Part shown: positions 1 to 5,425 of the stretch, piece by piece
Numbering within the stretch: the first letter of the stretch is position 1
How the letters are laid out: each line of letters opens with the position of its first letter
NCBI GenBank assembly: GCA_019308655.1
Contig: JAFDHS010000201.1
Span: 1 to 6,977 of the forward strand
Origin: Deltaproteobacteria bacterium
GTDB lineage: Bacteria > Desulfobacterota > Desulfobacteria > Desulfobacterales > JAFDHS01
Reading direction: 5' to 3'
DNA: 6,977 nucleotides
Translations under genes and position numbers: made by a program
Notes under the pieces: generated by a model
Databases searched by the model: none
What the model was told of the DNA's origin: nothing
The model's input: the letters and a program-made list of their open reading frames with translations, nothing else

Positions 1-11
1 AGTAAACGAAA

Positions 12-422
12 ATGTCGCGATCTTATGAAAAATTTATACCTTATACAATTGAAAGTCCGGATATTGTTAAAACGGATATCCTTGATCCCATAGAATACAA
101 ATATGAGTACAGAAGGGATATCGACATTGTCATCGAACAGCCGGAGTACACGTCCGTATGTCCCATGACGGGCCTGCCTGATGTGGGACGTATAACCATA
201 AAATACAGACCGGATAAAACCATTGTCGAACTCAAGTCGTTGAAATTTTATCTGTTGCAGTATCGAAACGTGGGCATATTTTATGAACATGTGGTCAATC
301 GGATTCTTGATGATCTTGTCTCCGTGCTTGCTCCTAAATGGATGGAAGTAACAGGTAATTTTATGGCAAGGGGGGGAATTACTTCCAAAGTTTCGGCGGT
401 ATATGAAAGGGCAAAGTCATGA
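12..422 (+). CDS. queF: NADPH-dependent 7-cyano-7-deazaguanine reductase QueF (short form)
   Basis: QueF reduces the nitrile of preQ0 to the amine preQ1 with NADPH, a cytosolic step of queuosine (tRNA position 34) synthesis. The 136-residue product fits the single-domain (B. subtilis-like) class of T-fold enzymes, which is usually about 120-165 residues. Visible signatures are TSVCPMTGLPD with the thioimide-forming Cys50 and the conserved Asp57, the QueF motif ELKSLKFY (73-80) that binds NADPH/substrate, and NRILDDL (96-102) followed by ARGGI (119-123). At the substrate-binding position where B. subtilis has His-Glu, this protein reads FYEH (90-93), so Tyr91 replaces the His while Glu92 is kept. 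I believe this variant is common in related short QueFs. The ATG at 12 is used; only 11 upstream bases are visible and they show no clear ribosome binding site. The gene overlaps the next by ATGA, so the two are probably cotranscribed. No other que gene is in the window. Confidence 0.95.
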   Translation: MSRSYEKFIPYTIESPDIVKTDILDPIEYKYEYRRDIDIVIEQPEYTSVCPMTGLPDVGRITIKYRPDKTIVELKSLKFYLLQYRNVGIFYEHVVNRILDDLVSVLAPKWMEVTGNFMARGGITSKVSAVYERAKS

Positions 423-1369
423 TCAATAATAAAAATACAGGTTTTTACAGGATTGGTGCGGTATTTTTTTTATTCTGTTGTTTTGTGTTTGTGCCGTTTA
501 TCAATGGATGTTCTTCTTTTTCCAATATAAAAAAGAAGACGAAGGGGATCGTCCGGGAGATTAATTTCTTAGATGAAAATTTGAAAAAAAAGGTCTGGGT
601 CACATCTTTTGATAACAGGTCTTCCTGGAAGGCCCAAAACTTTAATGTGTTCTTCCGGGAAAAACTTGTCGAAACTATAAAGGATACATGTTCTCAAATC
701 CTTCTTATCGACCCCAAAGAAGAAGGATATTCGGACCATCTGCCGATACTTTCATCGGGTGGGATTGATAATTTTGCACTGGCGGAACACGGGAGGTTGT
801 CGGGTCTGAATGCCATTGTAACCGGTTATCTGGCAGATCTGAGCGCTGAACAAAAAAAAAGGGGGCTTTGGTGGTTCAAAGATACCCATTATTATCTTCA
901 GATGCGGATAGTAATGGCGGTTTATGATACGGAAACCGCCGCAAAACTTATTGATGAAGACTTTGTGCATAAGGTCGAAGTTGATGAAACGACATATCAA
1001 ACAGCCGTATCAAAAAAAGATGAAAATATACCCGAAATAGATAATGCATTTGTGCATGCTGCAAATGTTCTGGGGGAAAAGATTTGCGATGCTGTCGGTA
1101 TTGAGCCCTGGAAAGGATATATTATATCAAAGAGTGACGACAGGATTACCATATCTTCCGGAAGACGATCCGGCCTTGGGCCTGGAGATATACTCAAGGT
1201 CTATGAAATCGGAACAATAATTGAAGGGGCGGGTGATTGTCGATTTTCCGGCTGCGGCCATGAAACAGGGGAAATAAAACTGACGGATGTTTCTTCCGAC
1301 ACGGCTGAAGGAATACAGGTGTCAGGCGAGGTCAAAAATGTCGGTGCTGCCGTCAGGTTTAAGCAATAA
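419..1369 (+). CDS. Predicted lipoprotein with possible CsgG/FlgT-like architecture, function unknown
   Basis: I do not recognise a named gene. The 316-residue protein starts with a basic/polar stretch and a hydrophobic segment (about 12-28), ending in a lipobox-like FINGC, so Cys31 is the likely lipidated residue and the mature protein should be anchored in the cell envelope. Residues about 57-140 (VWVTSFDNRSSW, then a helix and LLIDP, then AIVTGYLADL) resemble the alternating beta/alpha layout of the TolB_N/CsgG/FlgT middle domain. Residues about 155-195 form amphipathic strands (YYLQMRIVMAVYD). The tail, about 232-316, contains SGRRSGLGPGDILKVYE, which resembles the small beta-domain at the C-terminus of FlgT and related envelope proteins. 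This family placement is inferred by eye. The ATG start is fixed by its 4-base ATGA overlap with the queF stop, which indicates translational coupling, but the functional link to queuosine synthesis is obscure. Two Cys (274 and 279) lie close together near the C-terminus. Confidence 0.85.
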   Translation: MINNKNTGFYRIGAVFFLFCCFVFVPFINGCSSFSNIKKKTKGIVREINFLDENLKKKVWVTSFDNRSSWKAQNFNVFFREKLVETIKDTCSQILLIDPKEEGYSDHLPILSSGGIDNFALAEHGRLSGLNAIVTGYLADLSAEQKKRGLWWFKDTHYYLQMRIVMAVYDTETAAKLIDEDFVHKVEVDETTYQTAVSKKDENIPEIDNAFVHAANVLGEKICDAVGIEPWKGYIISKSDDRITISSGRRSGLGPGDILKVYEIGTIIEGAGDCRFSGCGHETGEIKLTDVSSDTAEGIQVSGEVKNVGAAVRFKQ

Positions 1370-1374
1370 GGAAG

Positions 1375-1395
1375 AGAGCAGATGGCAGAGAGCAG
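1375..1395. repeat. Three heptad units, AGAGCAG-type
   Basis: Directly after the lipoprotein stop the sequence reads AGAGCAG, ATGGCAG, AGAGCAG: three consecutive 7-base units, the outer two identical and the middle differing at two positions. No reading frame of note uses it. It is one of two heptad clusters in this convergent spacer. The number of units is too small to exclude chance. Confidence 0.5.
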
Positions 1396-1442
1396 GGCTG
1401 AAACCTTACAGAATGGTAATGCATGAATCCTGATAACTATGT

Positions 1443-1470
1443 TATAGCCCATAGCCTATCGCCTATCGCC
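1443..1470. repeat. Four-unit heptad tandem repeat, YATMGCC
   Basis: The units are TATAGCC, CATAGCC, TATCGCC and TATCGCC, followed by a partial CAT. All fit YATMGCC (Y=C/T, M=A/C). The array sits between the convergent lipoprotein gene and dusB. It overlaps the end of the alternative dusB reading frame, which stops at 1456-1458. Short heptad repeats of this kind occur in intergenic DNA of several bacterial groups; their role is unknown. Confidence 0.65.
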
Positions 1471-1489
1471 CATCATCTCCAAAGAATCC

Positions 1490-2398
1490 CTATATGCCGC
1501 TATGATTTTTTTGGCATCGGCTGCTGCTGCGAAGCCCCTTTATAAACCAGCCGAGACGGCTGCGCATCATATAGCATGCGCTTTTTTCCCCTAAATACTT
1601 TACCGAAGCCTCAAGGTATTTTATCATACTGTCAAAGCGCCGGGAAAGGTCGATGGGCTGTATCTCCTCACCTTGCATAAGGGCGGAGACCTGAGAAAAA
1701 ATCCATGGATTTCCTATAGCGGCCCTTCCGATCATAACGGCGTCACAGCCGGTTTGTTTGATCATTTGAATGGCATCTTCAGGGTCAACGATATCTCCGT
1801 TTCCGATAACCGGTATGGAAACGCTTTTTTTCAAGGTGCTGATCAATTCCCAGTCCGCTTCGCCTTTGAACCCCTGGCAGGCGGTTCGCGGATGTATTGC
1901 CAGGGCATCAACCCCGCAGTTTTCTGCGATTTTGGATAGTTCAAGTGCCTGAACTCCTGACTTGTCCCATCCGGTCCTGATCTTGATGGTAAATGGGATA
2001 CTTACGGCTTTCCTGACTGCCGTGATAACGGCTTCGGCTCTTTCAGGGTCTCTCATCAGGGCCACTCCCGCGCCGGTTCTGACCACTTTTCTAACGGAAC
2101 ACCCAAAGTTGATATCGAGTATGCTCGCTCCCGAAGCTTCAATTATTCTTGCGGCTTCCGCCATTATTGAGGGATCGGAGCCGAATATTTGAACGGACAG
2201 GGGCTTTTCATCGGGATGACTGTCAAGAAGTTTTTCGGTTTTTACGGATTTGTGGATCAGTCCGTTGGCACTGATCATCTCGGAACAGACCAGTCCGCAT
2301 CCGGATTCTTTGGCGATAATCCGCAGCGGAAGATTGGTGATACCGGCAAGCGGTGCCAGAACGGTAATATTGTCGAGTTTAATGGGACCGATTTTCAT
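1490..2398 (-). CDS. dusB: tRNA-dihydrouridine synthase DusB (NifR3 family), C-terminus apparently frameshifted
   Basis: DusB is an FMN enzyme that reduces uridines in the tRNA D-loop region with NAD(P)H, in the cytosol. The TIM-barrel part is intact: LAPLAGITNLPLR (14-26) at the FMN site, VQIFGSDP (69-76), DINFGCSVRKV (95-105) with the catalytic Cys100 (the usual Pro after it is Ser here), KIRTGW (139-144), IHPRT with QGFKGEADW (168-183), VIGNGDI (197-203) and MIGRAAIGNPWIF (222-234). The helical tRNA-binding domain begins around 250, and MMRSRLGWFIKGL (277-289) matches the family. The last residues, SSSRCQKNHSGI, do not look native, and the 302-residue length is somewhat below the roughly 320-350 usual for the family. 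Shifted by one base after KGL, the same DNA reads AAAADAKKIIAAYRDSLEMM and stops at 1456, which looks like a proper DusB C-terminal helix. A frameshift or small deletion is therefore likely. The ATG at 2398 is chosen from the family N-terminus; its ribosome binding site is weak. The gene is last in the minus-strand run, 83 bases after its neighbour. Confidence 0.9.
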   Translation of the reverse strand: MKIGPIKLDNITVLAPLAGITNLPLRIIAKESGCGLVCSEMISANGLIHKSVKTEKLLDSHPDEKPLSVQIFGSDPSIMAEAARIIEASGASILDINFGCSVRKVVRTGAGVALMRDPERAEAVITAVRKAVSIPFTIKIRTGWDKSGVQALELSKIAENCGVDALAIHPRTACQGFKGEADWELISTLKKSVSIPVIGNGDIVDPEDAIQMIKQTGCDAVMIGRAAIGNPWIFSQVSALMQGEEIQPIDLSRRFDSMIKYLEASVKYLGEKSACYMMRSRLGWFIKGLRSSSRCQKNHSGI

Positions 2399-2481
2399 GT
2401 TTGCTTACTTTTTCGGTTTTTATGGAAGCGGAAATAACGGTTTGGGTTACCGGTTTCAATTTTGGTTTTCTTTAAATCCTG

Positions 2482-2814
2482 TTAATCTTTTCTTTTTTTT
2501 GCAAATGAGATGACTTTCCCGTTTTCAGGTGTCTCGGGTTCTTCACGTACTTCTTCCTCATGGCCGGATTCCATTTGATCTTCCGGGCAGACCACCTTTT
2601 CCATGCGCATTTTTTTTCCGTTCATGGTGAATTCTTCGCCATCGATATAAATGTCGCGCAAAATCCATGTAACGGTTTGAAGAGGTATTTGAAGCATAAG
2701 GAGTTTTACATGATACCAGTCCTTCTTTGAATCAGCGGCTATATCTTCGATTCGGGCAAAAACAAAGGGTTTGTCTTCAAAGTATATCAGTACAATATCA
2801 TTTTCGTGTGTCAT
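2482..2814 (-). CDS. Conserved protein of unknown function (110 residues)
   Basis: I know of no assigned function. The product is small, soluble and has no signal peptide or membrane segment. Residues 1-72 look like a compact, mostly beta domain: alternating hydrophobics in NDIVLIYFEDKPFVFARIED (5-24), then WYHVKLLMLQIP (33-44), TVTWILRD (47-54) and EEFTMNGKKMRMEKV (60-74). From about 77 to 96 the chain is acidic and Glu/Pro-rich (EEEVREEPETPE), probably disordered, and it ends in the basic VISFAKKRKD. The N-terminal block resembles conserved hypothetical proteins I associate with deltaproteobacteria. The ATG at 2814 is supported by AAGGA about 10 bases upstream on the minus strand. The gene lies 43 bases after the YkgJ-type gene and 83 bases before dusB, so it is probably cotranscribed with them. 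No nucleic-acid-binding or catalytic motif is apparent. Confidence 0.8.
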   Translation of the reverse strand: MTHENDIVLIYFEDKPFVFARIEDIAADSKKDWYHVKLLMLQIPLQTVTWILRDIYIDGEEFTMNGKKMRMEKVVCPEDQMESGHEEEVREEPETPENGKVISFAKKRKD

Positions 2815-2857
2815 ATCTTGTGGTCCTTGTTGACCTTTTACTTATAAAATCATAGTG

Positions 2858-3439
2858 TTATGAGCATGATATCAGCATCCGGGCGATGGTTTTTTTAAAC
2901 TTTTGGGTAATTCCCATCTCCTGCTTTAAGTCTTTTTCCAACCGGGCCATTTCAATATAAAAGGGTGTCCGGTCAAACTTGAAATAATCTTTGTCTTTAC
3001 ACTGTTGTGTAAAAGCTTCACACCCCGGACCATAAACGATGTTTTGCCCCGGCCTTTGAAGTTCATGGGGAATGCCGTGTAATCTGCATATCATGGGGCG
3101 GTATTCATATAGTATGCACAGACCGTCAAAATTAAGGGGACACATGGAATGAACCGGCTCTCCTTTTTCATCGGCTGAGACGGTTTTTTTGCATACATCA
3201 ATGGCCCTGTTGGTTACTTCAATCCTTTGTTTTTCTTCAAGGGTATGGTAGCCTTCAAGGATATAAAAGTATTCCAGATTCGTATGATGATAGAAACGTG
3301 TGAGACAGCAATTATCAATGCATCCTGTGCAGTTGAATCCATAATAATCAGCCGCTTTTTCATATTCGCGTCCCATGGCGGCATAAATACGTTTTAGTTC
3401 CTTAAAAAAAGGAGCATATTCATGATTTGGATTGTGCAA
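2858..3439 (-). CDS. YkgJ family cysteine-cluster protein (putative Fe-S or zinc binding)
   Basis: The 193-residue protein has the Cys pattern of the YkgJ/CxxCxxCC (UPF0153-like) family. FNCTGCIDNCC gives Cys37, 40, 44 and 45. A second set follows in the C-terminal half: Cys100 (MCPL), Cys108 (GLCILYEYRPMICRLHG, with Cys118) and Cys140 (GPGCEAF). The phrase LCILYEYRPMICRLHG is especially typical. Family members are predicted to bind a metal or Fe-S cluster; the substrate or reaction is not known. Additional Cys at 83, 147 and 192 are probably not ligands. The reading frame begins with TTG at 3439. No in-frame ATG exists until Met22, which would leave the N-terminal helix out, while AAGGA ends 6 bases before the TTG on the minus strand, so the TTG start is favoured. 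The nearby ATG at 3423 is out of frame. The start lies only 15 bases after the stop of the dgt-like frame, which points to one transcript. Confidence 0.85.
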   Translation of the reverse strand: MHNPNHEYAPFFKELKRIYAAMGREYEKAADYYGFNCTGCIDNCCLTRFYHHTNLEYFYILEGYHTLEEKQRIEVTNRAIDVCKKTVSADEKGEPVHSMCPLNFDGLCILYEYRPMICRLHGIPHELQRPGQNIVYGPGCEAFTQQCKDKDYFKFDRTPFYIEMARLEKDLKQEMGITQKFKKTIARMLISCS

Positions 3440-3454
3440 TTTCTTTCCTTTTTA

Positions 3455-4539
3455 TCAGACAAGGGGCGAAGGGAAAAAAATTTTTTTGTAAAGCTCCAAA
3501 GCGGACCGGTCCGTCATGCTGGCAATAAAATCACAAACAACTCGCTCAAGGGGTTGGCCGTTAACATTGCATTCCCCAAGTTCCATATCCCTGAAAGCTT
3601 TTTTAAGCATGCTTTCATTATTTAAAAAATAGGTATAAAGTTCGGAAATGATTTTTTTTGACTTTACAAACTCTTTATGCACGGCATGTGAACGATATAC
3701 ATTATCATAAAGGAATTCTCTCAATGTTGTCATGACCGAGAATACGTTGTCGCTGATATGCAGGCAAAACTCATTGTTCGAGATTTCGCTGGAAAAAATA
3801 ACATCCTTTATCATTGTGGTGATACGTTCCGAATGGGTATGTCCCAAAATTTTTGAACAGGATTCAGGGACCTGCTTTTCGGTGATTACCCCGCTTCGTA
3901 TGGCATCATCGTGATTACCCCGCTTCGTATGGCATCATCTAAGTCATGGTTCAGATACGCCATGATATCGGCGACTCGTACGACTTTGCCTTCAACGGTA
4001 CAGGGCATCTCTTCAGGGTCATCGGAGAGGATACTTCCAAATCCCTTGGAATGCTTCAACATTCCGTCACGCACCTCATAAGTAAGGTTAAGCCCTTGTC
4101 CATTTTTTTCCAAAACGTCAACAACGCGCAGACTCTGTTCATTGTGGGAAAAGGTCGGGGAATATATTTCCTTAAGAGCGGTTTCACCACTATGCCCAAA
4201 GGGGGTGTGTCCCAGGTCATGACCCAGTGCAATGGCTTCCGTCAGGTCTTCGTTGAGACGCATGGCCCGGGCAATGGTTCTGGCGATTTGGGAAACCTCC
4301 AGTGTATGGGTGAGACGGGTTCGGTAGTGTTCGCCCAGGGGGGAGAGAAAAACCTGAGTTTTATGTTTTAATCTCCTGAAACTATTGGAAAATACAATTC
4401 TATTTTTATCCCGCTGAAATTCCGTACGGACATGGCAGAATTCTTCCTTTTTCATGCGTCCTTGTGATTCTGAGCTCAGGCACGCAAAAGGAGACATAAA
4501 ACTTTTTTCACGTTCTTCGAAATCTTTACGAATAGACAT
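3455..4539 (-). pseudogene. dgt: dGTPase-like HD phosphohydrolase (dgt-like), frame broken by a 29-bp duplication
   Basis: Proteins of this family hydrolyse dNTPs to deoxynucleosides and triphosphate. As written, the frame from ATG at 4539 stops at 3886 after 217 residues. The first 210 are native, then MMPYEAG is translated from the shifted duplicate. The remainder (to TGA at 3455) is in another frame. Deleting one 29-base copy gives SGVITEKQVPESCSKILGHTHSER and a continuous 351-residue protein, a normal length for short dGTPase-like proteins. HD-domain ligands are visible: His78 (RLTHT), His107-Asp108 (LGHDLGHTPFGH) and Asp191 (VADIMAYLNHD). All four predicted metal ligands precede the break, but about 140 C-terminal residues are lost. 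An upstream in-frame GTG at 4599 is possible, but family proteins start about 15-20 residues before the SPFA-type motif, favouring 4539; no strong Shine-Dalgarno precedes it. This is the first gene of the minus-strand run, so the premature stop may also affect translation of downstream genes. A sequencing or assembly error is an alternative to real mutation. Confidence 0.88.
3882..3939. repeat. Exact 29-bp tandem duplication inside dgt-like gene
   Basis: Bases 3882-3910 and 3911-3939 are identical, head to tail, with no spacer. The bases flanking the pair do not extend the match, so the unit is exactly 29. Because 29 is not divisible by 3, the second copy shifts the reading frame and creates the TAA at 3886-3888. 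The unit encodes the segment around DDAIRSGVIT of the HD enzyme. I see no third copy elsewhere in the window. Confidence 0.97.
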
Positions 4540-4552
4540 AATTTGAAAATAA

Positions 4553-4571
4553 ACTCTTAAAATTAAGAAGT
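4553..4571. promoter_or_regulatory. Imperfect inverted repeat in the dgt-like leader
   Basis: The left arm ACTCTTAA pairs with the right arm TTAAGAAGT across a two-base AA loop, with one bulged A. It lies 14-32 bases upstream of the preferred ATG on the minus strand. It could be an operator or an RNA hairpin affecting translation, but it is AT-rich and may be chance. Confidence 0.25.
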
Positions 4572-4744
4572 AAGGGGTGTGATTACAAATTTTAAACACT
4601 ATTATTTATTCACAGGCAAAAATAATTGTAAAGAAGAAATTGGGCCTTTACATCCTTGAAAACCTCTTTTAATATTTTTTAATTTTTATGGTGTAAAATA
4701 TATATAGTTCAATATAGTCTGTCGAGGTATTTTCTGAAAAAACA

Positions 4745-4773
4745 TTGACCTGTTTGGATAAATTCGCTATTTT
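4745..4773 (+). promoter_or_regulatory. Candidate sigma-70 promoter for the HsdR_N-like gene
   Basis: TTGACC at 4745-4750 (5 of 6 to TTGACA) is followed after 17 bases by TATTTT at 4768-4773 (4 of 6 to TATAAT). It would start transcription near 4780, about 37 bases before the ATG at 4817. The surrounding spacer (4540-4816) is strongly AT-rich and separates divergent genes, so a promoter is expected somewhere here. I could not find an equally good match on the minus strand; TTGAAC followed 16 bases later by CATAAA (about 4707-4680) is a weaker candidate for the dgt-like operon. Confidence 0.4.
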
Positions 4774-4816
4774 TTTAAATTAAATATCATTACTAACAGG
4801 TTTAAATATATTTATT

Positions 4817-5368
4817 ATGTCTGACCATCATTTGATTCTTGGCTCTCTTGTTGATTTTATTACGGGAGAAACAATAGAGGATACCCACGACGAGCGATAC
4901 AGACAAAAACTGGCCCACCTGCTTGTCGAAACCAAAGGTTTTTTTAAAGAGGAAATAAAACTCCGCCATGATTTTATGGTAAAGGCCGGGAATAAAACCG
5001 CTGTGGTGAAAGTCGATTTTCTGGTTAGCCTTTCCGGGAAAGTTTGTATGATCATAAAATACGGCCCCGGTTCCCTGGTAACACGGCATCGCTTATCCAT
5101 TGCCGTATCAAGGCTTGTCGCACCGTACCAGGTACCTGTGGTTGTTGTGACAAACGGCAAGGATGCGGAAATCATTGACGGTTTTACAGGCAAGGTGACC
5201 GGTTCGGGTTTTGATGCCATACCTTCCAGGCAAGAATTAACAAAACAGGCCGCTGATCATCTTTTTGAAACGATTTCGTTAAAGCGCACTGAAAAAGAAT
5301 CAAGAATTCTATATGCTTTTGAAGTCGATGGCAGCTGCTTTTGCGATAAAGGTCCGTGCAAATTATAA
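4817..5368 (+). CDS. Stand-alone HsdR N-terminal-like (PD-(D/E)XK-fold) protein
   Basis: The 183-residue product resembles the HsdR_N_2 domain found at the N-terminus of type I restriction endonuclease subunits, but no helicase/translocase, methylase or specificity gene accompanies it. A leading helix (ERYRQKLAHLLVETKGF, about 26-42) precedes EEIKLRHDF, then VKVDFLVSLSGKVCMIIKYG (64-83), a helix with VTRHRLSIAVSRLVAPYQ (88-105), and the strand VPVVVVTNG (106-114) with IIDGFTGKV (119-127). In active PD-(D/E)XK enzymes the second strand reads (D/E)xK. Here Asp67 is kept, but the acidic residue before Lys81 is Ile79, so the catalytic centre looks incomplete. The C-terminus has three Cys (CFCDKGPC, 174-181) that might bind a metal. 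The ATG at 4817 is the only sensible start; the nearest Shine-Dalgarno-like AGG is about 16 bases away and weak. The deaminase gene follows after 57 bases on the same strand. Role unknown; a nucleic-acid-binding or structural function is as likely as cleavage. Confidence 0.8.
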   Translation: MSDHHLILGSLVDFITGETIEDTHDERYRQKLAHLLVETKGFFKEEIKLRHDFMVKAGNKTAVVKVDFLVSLSGKVCMIIKYGPGSLVTRHRLSIAVSRLVAPYQVPVVVVTNGKDAEIIDGFTGKVTGSGFDAIPSRQELTKQAADHLFETISLKRTEKESRILYAFEVDGSCFCDKGPCKL

Positions 5369-5425
5369 ATGGCTTTTTTTTGTCCTGGGTTTTAGGCGTG
5401 AACACTAAATTTAGAGAAAGCAAAA

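Noticed and set aside
1433..1445. ATAAC-TAT-GTTAT hairpin as a terminator for dusB or the lipoprotein gene
   Set aside because: Five weak AT-rich pairs, no T-tract on either strand; too weak to support termination.
3882..3939. Two-copy repeat as a minimal CRISPR or attachment site
   Set aside because: The copies abut with no spacer, lie inside a coding sequence, and no cas, integrase or further copies are present.
3946..4371. Plus-strand 141-codon open frame opposite the dgt-like gene
   Set aside because: It is antisense to the HD motifs, has no ribosome binding site and its translation is of shadow type.
3886..4599. GTG at 4599 as the dgt-like start
   Set aside because: It would add 20 hydrophobic/aromatic residues not expected in the family; the ATG at 4539 gives the usual N-terminus.
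4817..5368. Type I restriction-modification locus
   Set aside because: Only an N-terminal HsdR-like domain is present; there is no helicase part, HsdM or HsdS nearby.
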